Below, one piece after another: positions 39,340-50,900 of a stretch of 64,000 nucleotides of DNA. The stretch's first letter is position 1; each line of letters begins with the position of its first letter. The stretch spans positions 42,143,527 through 42,207,526 of the forward strand of contig JAKTNV010000010.1 in assembly GCA_022747635.1 (NCBI GenBank), given 5' to 3'. The translations under genes were made by a program, and so were the position numbers. Source of the stretch: Hetaerina americana. Taxonomy: Eukaryota > Arthropoda > Insecta > Odonata > Calopterygidae. Below the pieces are notes generated by a model. That model made no database searches, was not told the DNA's origin, and saw only the letters and a program-made list of their open reading frames with translations.

Positions 39340-41600
39340 AGTATCAGATCTCTTATTCCATATTGCATTCATTCTTTAGTCCTCTCCTTTCTTTGCCTTT
39401 TTTTAGTTCCTTCAAAATGATTCTGCTTCTGCCATTCATATTTCTTCCTGACTTTTACCTCAATATTTTTGCATTCATTCTCTTTCACTTTTTAAATATC
39501 ATTACTGATTATAAATACCAGACTAATTTATACTATTAGCTAAAACTGTCCACCATCTTATATCCCTCTTTCTGGGCCCAGTAAGCATAATATTTTCTTC
39601 TTCTCACCACACAGACATTTTTAGCATTTTCTTACTCCTTCCACCATTCTCGCTTTGCGGTACAATAATTTACCTCATTAAAAATAATCTACCTTTCAAA
39701 GGAAGAGTTTAGATGATGGTCCCTAATCAGAATGTTATGCTCGATGTGTTGCATGAACTTCCTTTTGTTCCTTGTGCATAATTTCCTTCTTCATAGCTGG
39801 TAGCAGCCTTCATGCCACCCAAGAAATCTTTTCTCTCCTCTACCCTGTTTACTTCACATTTTACCTTCTATCATGACCTTAAATATCCCTCTACCTCTCA
39901 ATATTTTCTTCATTCAATTTTTCTACCTTCTCCAGGTTTCACCTTGCAGTTGATTCTTTTCCCTACCATACTGTAAACCATTGTCACCAATCTCTCTACC
40001 CAGCTTAGTGTCTCTACACTTATCCATTCCTGCCTCTCAAAAGCCTCCAATTCATAATTATTCTCCTGCTCTGAAGACTAGTTTTGAAACCTATATGTAC
40101 AGTGTTCAGATTCATGTTAAAACCTACTTAATCTTTTCTTTATTTATTTACTCAGCGTACATTACATCAAATAACTCCTTTCTAATGTTGTAAATGCTTG
40201 TATGTACATTGTAAATGTCTCTTTTGCCCAGCTATTCTTTCCATATTGTCTCCACTTCTAACCCATTTTTCTCCAAAATACTATGCAAGCTGGTATACGA
40301 ATTTCTCCGCCTGATCTAGTTTATTTCCTAGTGCTATAATGTTTAATTTAGCCTCCCTTATTTTTAAGAATCCCATAACTTTTGTTTTCTTCTGGGTAAT
40401 CTTCATCGCATAGCACTCATAATTTTTCAAATCCCTCAACAATAAATGCTATTCTGTTGTCTGATTGGCTGTTGCTTGATTATTTGCCAATCTAACTGGT
40501 TCATTTAATGTATCAGACACTTTTCATTTTGAGCTCAAGACCTTTAGATGCCACACTTAACATTTCCTCAGTATATACTAGAGATCACTGGTGATAACAG
40601 AACCTCAAATCCCAGAACCAAAACCCCCCTTAAATCTACTGTTATATTCTTGAATACCACCACCAATTTTGTCCACTCTGTCCTACATTCTATAATACCA
40701 CCACTAATTTCGTTGAATACCTCCACAAAATCCAAAAAGACATCCTGCTTGTGCAGTACATTGCTTTCTACTAAGGTTCTCATTGTTGCATTCACACTAT
40801 ATGTTCCCCTTCATTTCTAAGGCCAAAATAAACTTCAACAAAATGTTTGTTTTTTGTATTCACTAATCTTCTGTTAATTATTTTTTAAACTTTCTTTGTT
40901 GCATGTAAAGTTAAACTAACTGCCTTGTAGTCCTCACATATTGTCCATTAACTCTTTTTTGGAATGAGATCAAAATTGAAATAAAATGAAATGAAACCTC
41001 ATGAAACCTCATGGCCAAACATCTTCATTATTGATGCCATGTGTGAGTCTGCAAAATCTCTTCCTTCCATTGTTTTCCAAAACTCTGTCGTGATTCTTTG
41101 GAAATATTACCCACACCATTTGACTTTATTTTTCTTCACTTTTTCCATCCTTCTATCTAGTACATACTCCTAAACCAAAGCTATCCCTTTTGGTCAAGTT
41201 TTTTTATATTTATAAGCTTACTGATTCAATCTCTTCTCACTTAAACTCTTGATTATGTTCTTTCCGCCCTCCCTGAAGCTCTTCTGGTTCCATTAATAAC
41301 TCTCCTCTTATAATTCATATGATCAGTATTTTTTTTCCTTTCGCCATCCTCACAATTATCTTACTTTCTTATGTAGCACTTCAACTTTGCCCTATCTTTG
41401 AAATTTCTCCTCACTTTTCCAGTACTCTTTCCATAAAATTTCCTTGTTTTTGTTCATTTTTTGACTAATTTCATTAATTAGCAATCTGAACATTCTACTC
41501 CCTATCTCAGCATTAATATTCTTCCATTTCCTTATCTCACTTTCCTTATCTTACATCTTAATCATTTCTCCTGTAGTCCATGACAGCTTAATTCTGTTGT
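39340..41600 (-). pseudogene. RTE-like LINE relic, RT to C-terminus
   Basis: A strongly pyrimidine-rich plus strand. The complement yields scattered RTE/T2-type motifs in order: an RT palm-like stretch (40795-40568), LGNKLDQAEKFVY near 40320 (family form KLEQVEKFKYLGS), ERIAGQKRHLQC near 40225, and an IMIEGKM..GRREKRFLGWHE C-terminal block near 39870-39820. Stops and frameshifts are everywhere. The 5' half is poorly resolved and could contain a second repeat. Confidence 0.45.
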
Positions 41601-41639
41601 TTTTTCACTTTCTGTGGTTTAGCCTATCAGAATTAAAAT

Positions 41640-44483
41640 GTGTTCATGTCAGAGTGAAGTTAAAAATGGAGGTTCTTGCATCTATGTTAAACATGTATTA
41701 ACTTGAAATCTGTTGAATTTTCAAACATTGCTGTGATTGAAAAACATTTGAATTTTCAATTGCTCAAATATTTAAGTATATATTGACTCTTGTGTGTCTG
41801 TAGAGATCCCCTGATGAAAATTTTGATACTTTCATAGAGAATTTAATCATTATGATGGAGACCATTTATCATACTATCAGTTGCATTGTATTATGTGGTG
41901 ACTCTAATGCAAACTTCTTAACTTTATGCAGTGAAAAAGTCAAATTCAGTCAGTAATGGACTCCTTTAATGTCCATGCAAGAATAACCTATTGTAGGAGA
42001 AACTGGTGTAACAACTACTAGCAGAACATTAATTGATCAGATCATGACAAACTTAGATATTTATTATATTAATACCATAGTCTCTGGCTTCTCAGACCAA
42101 GGAGGGATTTTGCTTGCTGTTACAGTCAGCAAATATAAAAACTGTAACTCGCATTATGTTTATAAGAAGACTTTTCTTGAGGACTAACTGTAGATTTTAA
42201 GTTTTGGTAAAAAAAATAAATCTTGGGATGATTTTTATATTAAAGATACTTTTCAAGACAAAATGGATGCATTTCTTGACAAATGCAAAATTTACTTTGA
42301 AACAAATTTTCCAGTTAAGAAATGCTAAGTCACAAATATATGTTACAAAAAGCATACCTGGCTAACAAATAAATAATCAACCATAGCAAGAAAAAAAGGG
42401 ATTTATAATTGCTTGCCAAAACAACTGAAACTGAAACCCTTAACAAGAATAAAAACAATGAAGTAAATTCCTTAAGGATATTGTTGCAAAACCAAAACAA
42501 TCTTAAAATGATATTTTGATTGCACATTCAAAAAATAAAATGGACACATATCGGCAAATTATTCATAGGAAAACAAAAGATATTAGGCCTCCCAGAAACT
42601 GTGAACTCATCACAGTTGGTGGTGTGCAATCAAATCTTACTGACAGTGCAAATACTTTTAATGATTTTTTACTGAGACTCCAGAAAAATTGTTTCTAATT
42701 TCATGAATCTAACTTCTATTTATAAATATGTCACCCATCCACAAACAGTTCCACATTCCATATATTTATATCCTGTGACCAATGAAGAAATTATCAGCAT
42801 AGGCCATACTCTTAGCAATCAGCTTTGTTCAAGGATATAAACTATACCAGACAAAGTAATTAGGTTTTCTATCCCTTACTATTATTTTTGCTCAAATTAC
42901 TAAACCCCTTGTGTATCTCAGCTAGCTCTCTCTGTTTGATTGAATTTTTAAATCAAACAGAGAGAGAATCACACCTGAAGTTGAGCAAAAATATATCAAT
43001 TCACAATAAGGGTTATCTGAACAATGAAGGAAACTACAGACCAATAAGTTAAATCTCTGGTTTACCTAACATTTTTGAAAAGGTTATGTCAAAACGTATT
43101 GTAAACTTCCTAGAAAAATACTTTTTGTCAAACCAACAAAATGACTTTAGAAATGGTAAATCAACATTTACTGCACTCAATGAATTCATTACAAATGTAC
43201 TACATGCTGCGGATAATAATAATCTGCCCCTCAGGATATGCCTTGATCTTACTAAGGCTTTTGACACTGTAAATCATGAGATTTTATTGAGGACATTAAG
43301 CAAATGTGGTATTTTAGGCATCTTTAATAAATAGTTCAGATCATATCTTCAGGGAAGACATGAAGTAGTTGAAATATCCCATCTTAATGAATCTTGAAAT
43401 CACAAAGCAAACTATCAATCAGTTGAAAAAGAAGTTAGTTCCTCAGGGCTCTATCCTGGGCCCTTTATTACTTCTACTATATATAAATGATATGATTGTA
43501 TCTTCAATACCAAATTCATTCTTTTTGCTGATGATATTACCATTCTAATACATGTCAAAACCAGTTCTGAGCTACCATAAAAAGTAGACTCCATACTGCA
43601 ATATGCCTTCAAAATTGGTTTCAAAACAATTTAAGGTCAATAAATGTACAAAATAAATATGCATACATTTTGGCAAAATTCCTTCACTCTCGGTTAAACT
43701 CTATGATAAGGACAAATTTTGCTGAAAGCATAAATTTCTTGGGTGTTTAGATTTAATCAGCCCTAAAATTTTCCAAATATATTGGCAACTCAAAATTTAA
43801 ACCTAATCAAACTTTTGCAGCTAAGATATTTGTTTTTTAGTTCTAGCTTAAATATCCTAAAATGTATTTATCATTTAAATATTCAATCTTAATTATCATA
43901 TGGCATTATATTCTGGGGTGGCTCTAGCCATAGCCAAAAGATTTTTAAAGTATAGAAACAGGCCATAAGAACTATCTTAAACTTACCTTTCAGACACTCC
44001 TTCAGACTTCATTGTCGTGAATTACTAGTTATGTCACTGGCTGCTCTTTATATATACAATATCATCTTATTTGTTAAGAATAAAATGCATGTACACAAAC
44101 AAAGCCTAAATATCCATCATCATGATACATATACTAAACTTGACATACACATTGAGGCAAGATCATCTAATTTGAGTAGTGAGGGACCAGATCACCTTGG
44201 AGCTAATTGTTCTAACATGCTTCCACTAGATTTGTAATCATCTCCTTCAAATAATTTAAAATGTAATCTTAAAGCATACTTGCTTACGAAACCTTTTTTA
44301 CTCTGTGGATGAATTTCGTGCCCAATTAAAGGAAAAGTCTAAAACTTTTTATGTAAAATATCCCTATGTAATGTAAAGGTACTTTTTTTCCATGTGATTT
44401 ATACTAACAAAATTCATTTACAATTTTTTGCTTTATGACAAAACCATGCTGAACCAGCTTATGGTGAATAAAGCAATGAATAA
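41640..44483 (+). pseudogene. CR1/Jockey-like non-LTR retrotransposon relic (endonuclease + RT)
   Basis: The AP-endonuclease part shows SPDENFDTFIENL, VLCGDSNANFL (41806-41925) and VSGFSDQGGILLAV (about 42085-42125). The RT part shows NYRPIS near 43030, then 43086-43334 with FLEKYFLSNQQNDFRNGKS and LDLTKAFDTVNHEILL (palm aspartate present), a PQGSILGPLL block near 43440 and FADDIT near 43520 (catalytic FADD). The C-terminal LYIYNIILFVKNKM segment ends at 44237, followed by an A-rich tail with AATAAA near 44468. Frameshifts and stops show it is inactive. It is the most complete LINE in the window, about 2.8 kb. Confidence 0.75.
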
Positions 44484-44509
44484 AAATAGAAATCTTTTGC
44501 TAGATTGTT

Positions 44510-45560
44510 TCAATCATAGAAGTGTCTTTAGAAGGGGTCCTCCCTGAAAATATTTTTAATCATGATGAAAGTAATTTTGTTGATGATCTAGAAAAAACCA
44601 GTCATCACTAAAAGGGGCACACAGCACCCAGAAGTTGTGAAAGACATTTCAACAGTGAGCACACCAGTCCTGATGACTGCTTCTGTAAGTGGTGTATTAT
44701 CCCCCATACACTGCATATAAGGTGGTGTATCGCCACCACCTTACTTGGACTGAAGGAGAAATTTCTCATGCTTGCTACAGCAGAAATACATCTGGGTGGT
44801 TTGAAAAAGCAATTTTGAGGATTTGTTTGTCAATAGATATTCACCTCTAATGAAACAACTTCCTAGTCCCAAAGTATTGCTTAGAGACAGTTTTGAAAGC
44901 TATTTGTCGGCAGAAGTTCTAAAATTTAGGGAAGAGTTTGATATTCAGTTGGTATTATTTCCCCAAACGCATTTTTGCCTGTCGTTAGATGTGACATTTT
45001 GCAGACCACTTTGGGCATCTTTGAGAAAATAGCTTGACAGCTGTAAGAAATGCAATGTTGGAATTCTGCTGAAATATGAATACTCAGGAATTCTGAAATC
45101 AGCCCTGGAGGCCATTGGCCATTCGCTTAAGAACAATATTGGCACCAGTTTAAAGCTACAGGAATAGTGCCTTTCAATCTAAGAAAAACCCTTGACAAAA
45201 TTCCAATTGTTGAGTAGTCTACTGAGAGCCAAGAATCTGATCAAATTTGGACAAATGCATTTGTTCAAATTATGGAAGGTGCTAGGCTAATGAATATCTC
45301 TGAAAAAAAGAATTTTGAAAGAAGAATACCCAAAGCAAGAGGAAAAAAATGTCTTTGTGCTAGATATTGGACAAAACTTTGATGAAGATAGTGGAGATAC
45401 AGGATCAAATGCAATAGATCATGTGGTGTATGTAAATTTTAAGTTGCCTTCAACATCTGGCACTAAATGGAACTCTGGATGCTGGTGTTTGTTTTAGTGT
45501 GGTTTGATCCCAGTAAAGAACATAAACACTTAGAAAAACTTAAAGAACATTCATTTTGCC
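44510..45560 (+). pseudogene. Tigger/jerky-type DDE transposase relic (pogo group)
   Basis: Broken plus-strand frames match the DDE_1 endonuclease domain in order: ENIFNHDESNFVDD (first catalytic D), PPYTAYKVV and TWTEGE, TSGWFEK, then 44823-45032 with KVLLRDSFESYLSAEVLK (second D) and LSLDVTFCRPLWASLRK (third D, 33 residues after the second). Families with this layout read KVLIGDN..SPEVLK and QPLDVAFFRPLK. The N-terminal DNA-binding part is missing; the copy begins about 27 bases after the upstream LINE relic ends. Stops and frameshifts abolish function, although the three acidic positions survive. Confidence 0.7.
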
Positions 45561-45739
45561 TTTTATAAATCAAGTATACTGCTGTTTTACCACTTAATCC
45601 ACTTGGTCATAAAAGTATACCTTAATAATGAAGATAATGGCCAAAATATTTTCTTAAAGCAATATTTTCTTTGTACACATGAGGATATTTCAAAAAAAGG
45701 TCCTACATAAAAAATTGTTTGAAGTAGATGAAGCTAATG

Positions 45740-46112
45740 AAAAATTGTTTTTTTTATGTAATATAAAAGTGGAAGTGAATATAAGTGTTTCAAGCTATTT
45801 GTGCTCAAATTGATAATCAAACTTCATCCTTTTTAGGGGTACATAAAATCGACAATGTCTAATGTGCCAGTGTATTATAAATAAGCATGTATCTCAAAAT
45901 AATTATACATTGAAATGCACTCATAATACAAATAAATGGTCTTTGAAAGATATCTAGGAATAGCACAAAGCCAAATATGACAGTTCTCTCAATTTTGAAA
46001 GATCAGTAAACATACTGGTGGAACTGAACTCAAACATTGACTGTGGATATAGCCATTAAATTCTAGTTTATGCCATTGGAAACCCACACCTGTTACAATC
46101 AAGTTCTGTTTT
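45740..46112 (+). repeat. Dispersed repeat, inverted partner of 37826-38190
   Basis: Downstream of the DDE relic. The complement matches 37826-38190 block by block (see that entry). Probably the 3' end of the DDE element or a repeat associated with it. Confidence 0.65.
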
Positions 46113-46114
46113 CC

Positions 46115-47130
46115 TTTGTCCTTTACAAGGTTCACTACCACAGCTATGGATATTAGATGTTTTTCCTTGATCCCTTTTTATGTTTCCATCTTCCTTCTAC
46201 TTTCCTCCTTATCATCCCTCAGCATTTATCAACTGCTTCCCAGTACTCCTTCCTTTTCTGCCCAGTTAAGTCTTTTACATTCCCTTTTCTAATAATTCTT
46301 CCTTTTATCATTTTTACAATTTAGCATTACTCATCATGAACAGTGAATTGTGATTTGAATCCATATCTGCTTTAGGAAAACTGAATGAGTTGATCTTACT
46401 ATTCCTAAATATATTCCAAGCCATGGTATAATCCAACTGATATCTCCCTGTATTTCCAGGAATTTTCCGCCTGTACTTGGGTCTACTTCGGTGTTTAAGC
46501 TAGGCATTCGTTACAATTAATCTATTTCTCCTGCAGAACTATACTATTTTCCTTCCTGCATTCATTCAATTCTTCTAAATTGTACTCTTATACCTTACTC
46601 CCATCTCTCTGACATAAACATTTTGCTTTTGTCAAACTGGTCATAAAAAGTTTCTTGTCAGCATGTAAATCTGTATTACCACTAAATTTATCAGGTCTAC
46701 TCTTGATTCTATTATTAATATTCTGTCATTCCCCTGTTCCCCCCTCCATCTCCCCAATTTTCTAATCAGAAGTATGTTTAACCTACATTGTCTCTTTGCC
46801 CCTTTGCTATATGTTACTCTGTAACTATGACTCCATTTGTTCCTGCTATGTTTTCATCCCACCTTGTTCAGACCTAGTATGCCTATATTTCCTCTATCCA
46901 TCTCTTGCATAATGTTTCCCAACCTCCCTCCTCCTGTGCTCAAATTGTCTCTAACATTCCCATTCTCCATCCTCACTGCCGCATTCTTTTTGTCTTCTCT
47001 TCTGCTGTCAAATCCCTGGCTGTGTAAGGATTTCACGTGATGGTGACTGTGGAGTCCTTGCCTCCACTTCTTGGTTGAAGCACGACCCAATGGGCCTGGT
47101 CCTGTAGTTGGCAGGACTGAGTAAATAGTC
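46115..47130 (-). pseudogene. RTE-like LINE endonuclease relic
   Basis: The minus frame 47090-46854 reads GNVRDNLSTGGGRLGNIMQE then MDRGNIGILGLNKVG, matching the RTE/T2 endonuclease start (NVRTLLQ.GKLENVKQEM..IDILGLSEVRW). Further along the minus strand near 46450-46330, TGRYQLDYTMA and a DMDSNHNS-like block match the endonuclease end (NQIDYIMV ... DCDSDHN). Intervening frames are broken. It is a second copy of the family seen at 14680-15330. Confidence 0.6.
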
Positions 47131-47652
47131 CTTTCTTGGGATACATAATTGAGGTGGTTTCCTGTTGTGTTTTAAACATGATACTTTAACTCTAGATGGC
47201 CACCTTACTGGGGTCAGATGTCCTTGCAGCTGCCTTACTGAAGTAACCTATTCAACCTATCTAGCATGGATGATTATATTAGAAGGAGTTACCTTTGCTC
47301 TCGTTGGCACAGCCCTATGGGTCATAGGAACATGCATGCCCTGCCACCACAACAGCGTTGTAGCATATGGTGATTGACTATTGTTGGCATGTAGTGATGA
47401 TTCATCATGAATACCCTTTTTATCAAGGCTTTACTTAAAGACTTGGAAGAAAGGACTTGATTGTACTTCGATTCGCTAGAGTTGTATAGACGCTTGAAAT
47501 AAATACATTTGAGGATCAACATGCAAGTTATATTGAATAATTAGAATTAAATATAACATTAATGTTTGGCGTGAATATTCTATATCAGCCCAATATCTAC
47601 CGTAAAAGAAATATATTGGTCCGATGCAAATGTTAATTGGGGTTCCACGTAC

Positions 47653-47870
47653 ATGAGCAATCTAGGAGATGCGAAAAACCATTGTCTTTCGCGGTCCATA
47701 TGGACCACATTTCCCACCAAGCTGATAGAATTAGTAATTACAGCAGCCGCTGGCGCCGCCAGTGTAGACCATTTCCTTGTTGGAAGTTCACTATTTAGCG
47801 ATCTTGCGGTATACCGACTAACTTCGTGATAAAAGGGAATTGTGGCTGGGCCAAGAAAGTTTTTCCACAT
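47653..47870 (-). CDS. Unrecognised possible 5' coding exon
   Basis: The minus frame stays open from about 47950 to 47580. The first ATG in it (47870) gives MWKNFLGPATIPFYHEVSRY, rich in aromatic and basic residues, then an alanine-rich hydrophobic stretch (TLAAPAAAVITNSISLVGNVV) and MDRERQWFFASPRL. A donor-shaped GTACGT follows base 47653. The region is more CpG-rich than its surroundings. The N-terminus could be a mitochondrial presequence or membrane segment. I do not recognise the family; it could be a chance ORF. Confidence 0.25.
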
Positions 47871-47999
47871 CCGACCAATACGCCGTGCTTCTTTTACTCC
47901 ACGAAAATATTCGGACGTGTGGAAGCTGGTACAGACGTTTTTAAATTTGCGCGAAATTTATTTGGTGGATATTTTTAAAGTTAACTAGGTCTGAGGTCA

Positions 48000-50900
48000 G
48001 GTCATTGATTCAGATAGACAATCAGTGCGTCGTCATAAACAACAAATTTATATCGCACTTTTCATGTAATTGCTTGCTTTTCATGTGAGTTTCTCGGGAA
48101 GTTCTGCGTATAGTCCTTATCTATTGAAAGTAATGGTTGGAAGGGCGAGGCTTGGATTTAGGTTTTCTGAAACGAGACCCCACTGCATATATTTTCCATT
48201 CCTTTTATTTTATACCTACTGTTGCTTTTCCCTTTCTGCAAAATAGTCCACAATAGTGAGTTTGTGCCGGGTAAATAGATATGCTTTATCTTCATATGTT
48301 AATATTTTAATAATTAAATCTGCCCGCTGCCTATTCGTATGAAGGGGATGGCGTACACGATCCTATGGAACCCTTCCTCCGGCATTCCTCTAGGGGCACT
48401 GTTGATATCGTTGATATATAAAACGATGCCGAATCTCAAATATTGTGGGTTTCTGAAGATGACCACAGAATTCAGGCATCGAATTCAATGAAATGACATT
48501 TAATGTTAATAACAATTATCTTAATCTTATTAGGTATGCGTTTTCGCTACCATATATCTCCAGATGATCGCTTAAGGAAAAAGGGCTGTGTTGTGCAACT
48601 CTCGTGTCTCCAGAAGATATGTGATCTAGGAGATTCGAGTCGCGGATATCGACTATTGAAACAATTCAGGATAAATGTAAAAATAGAATGAGGAAAAGTT
48701 TAATTTAATTGTGTGGCACATAAATTCTATTAAATAACTGTTTCTGAATCCCCTAGTGCTCCCAACGTGCGTGAAATGATATATTCCAAAATCCGTCATG
48801 ATGAATATTCTTTCAAATCAGATTAGAACTGAATTTTTACCTAACAATACGAGTAGGTATATTGATGGATTGCCACACTGCAGAGGCGTTGAGGAGAAAG
48901 GCGGGTGTATGGGGTGGTAAGCGTTCTGAATGTACATATATACGTTATTTACCTAGAGTCAACCCCCATGGGATCACCCTTCCATTAAATCAAGTTGTTT
49001 TCAGTGTTTCATCCCCCCATTAGTAAGGATCCGTAAGATAATAACCACTTCTCTCCCATGTTGCGTCATTATCAGGGCTATCATTAATAATAAAGCACGC
49101 CTTTTTCTAAAAAAGAAAATAGCGCAATTTAGTCTGAAAGCGTTTTCCACTGCCATTATCATGTATAGTACAGTTACATGTCTGACCTGAAAAAAGTACA
49201 ATACCATGAAAACTTTTTTAATTTTAGTGGCACATAAGGTGAAAGTAAACAAGCATTTCAAAACTTTTAACAGGTTAATAAATGCCCACGTAATTTTGAA
49301 GTGGCTTTTTCATCTGTGAGCATTGGTGTTCTTTGGTGATTAAGGATTATTAAAATTATATCTTCACAAATAGTGACTGAAATAATGAAGTACAACACCT
49401 TACGTAAGATTTTCTCCGAAGTCCCTGCCCTACGTAAGGAAACATGATATTATGGCACCCCCTCCTCCCACTCAAAAGCCTTAACTTGGTAATTTGAGAA
49501 CGACCCCCATACGGGCATATGTAACATCTATCTACACGCATGCTTTTTAACTGAGGCAAGAAGCAACTTTTGATTCTGATGTAACGATTTTACTCCCCAC
49601 TATTATCCTCTTCCTAATATCTTTATTTCTTCCATCCCTGAGTTAAATCATCTAGATGGCTTCCATTATTACGTGAAATTCGCCTTTCGCTCTTATTAGT
49701 TGCACTTATTGTGAAACAAGCATGATCCTCATGATCTCCGAAACTACCATACACTAGTCAGATTTGAAATTTATTGCTTTAATTATTGATGCAAATAAAC
49801 ATACTATTGTCGAGCTCTCTAAATCGGGGCATAAATATATATTTAAAAACAAACATACCATAAGTAATACGTTTTACATCTGATATGAATGTCGTCGGTA
49901 TAAAATTTAGGGCATTTGATGGGAGCTGTCAACATTCTATCTACGTAAGATTCATTAGTTGCATATAGACATTAGTTACTTATGATACTTTAGATACATC
50001 AGTTACTTAGTCCTGGTCAAGAGGATTAGGTAACTAAAAATACATATCGATATCTTGTGGATTCTTTTGAACACCTTGCTAATGCAAGACGCCCAGTGGA
50101 ATGCAATATGTTTGAGTGGTGAATACATATCTGGGATTTAACGGATGAGAGGGGAATAAAGACAGAAAACTATTGCAATGGTGTGGTTGAATTCATTCGT
50201 TAAAGTAATTTGACTCTGTGGGAAAGTAACTTTCAAATTATTTTGTTAGTAACGATACCTAAGGGTTAGATTAGCTTAGTTTGTTATTTAAGTTACTTTA
50301 TTGTAGCTTAGTTTTACTCTTCAAATTACAAATGGTAGATCTCCAAATTTTCAGTAAAGATAACAAAGAACTAGGCTGAGGTATGTATGTATTTTTAGCT
50401 GTGGTAGGTTTAGCCCATAGTAATTTAGTTTTGGTATCGATATAAATATCGTCAAAAATGCTATCATCTTACAGATGAGGGGCATTACAAATTGTTACAT
50501 TTGTTTGTCGGCTGTTATTTTTGACTGGTATCTTCATTATTCAGAACTTTCCAGGCTTAAAGCTTCCATCCATATAACGTTATTTCGGGGTCAGTAAACT
50601 CTTCTTTCTGTAGCTGAATGCAAAATTGAAAATGTATTATTTGAATGCCACTTATGTAGGCAGTAAATTAGTGATAGAATTGCGGAAAGAAGACAGCTAT
50701 CAGAAATATTTTGGATTTAAAAACAGTTCATAAAATGCATTTAAAATCTAAATTGGGTGGTTTGTAATTTGTTGTTCTTAATCCGAATCTTTCGGCAACT
50801 TATGGGAACTCTTTATATAACACATAAGCATACATTAATTTGCAAACGTATTTTTGTCACCGGTGTGTGATTTTTGAAAAAATTCCCCTATTCACTGATG

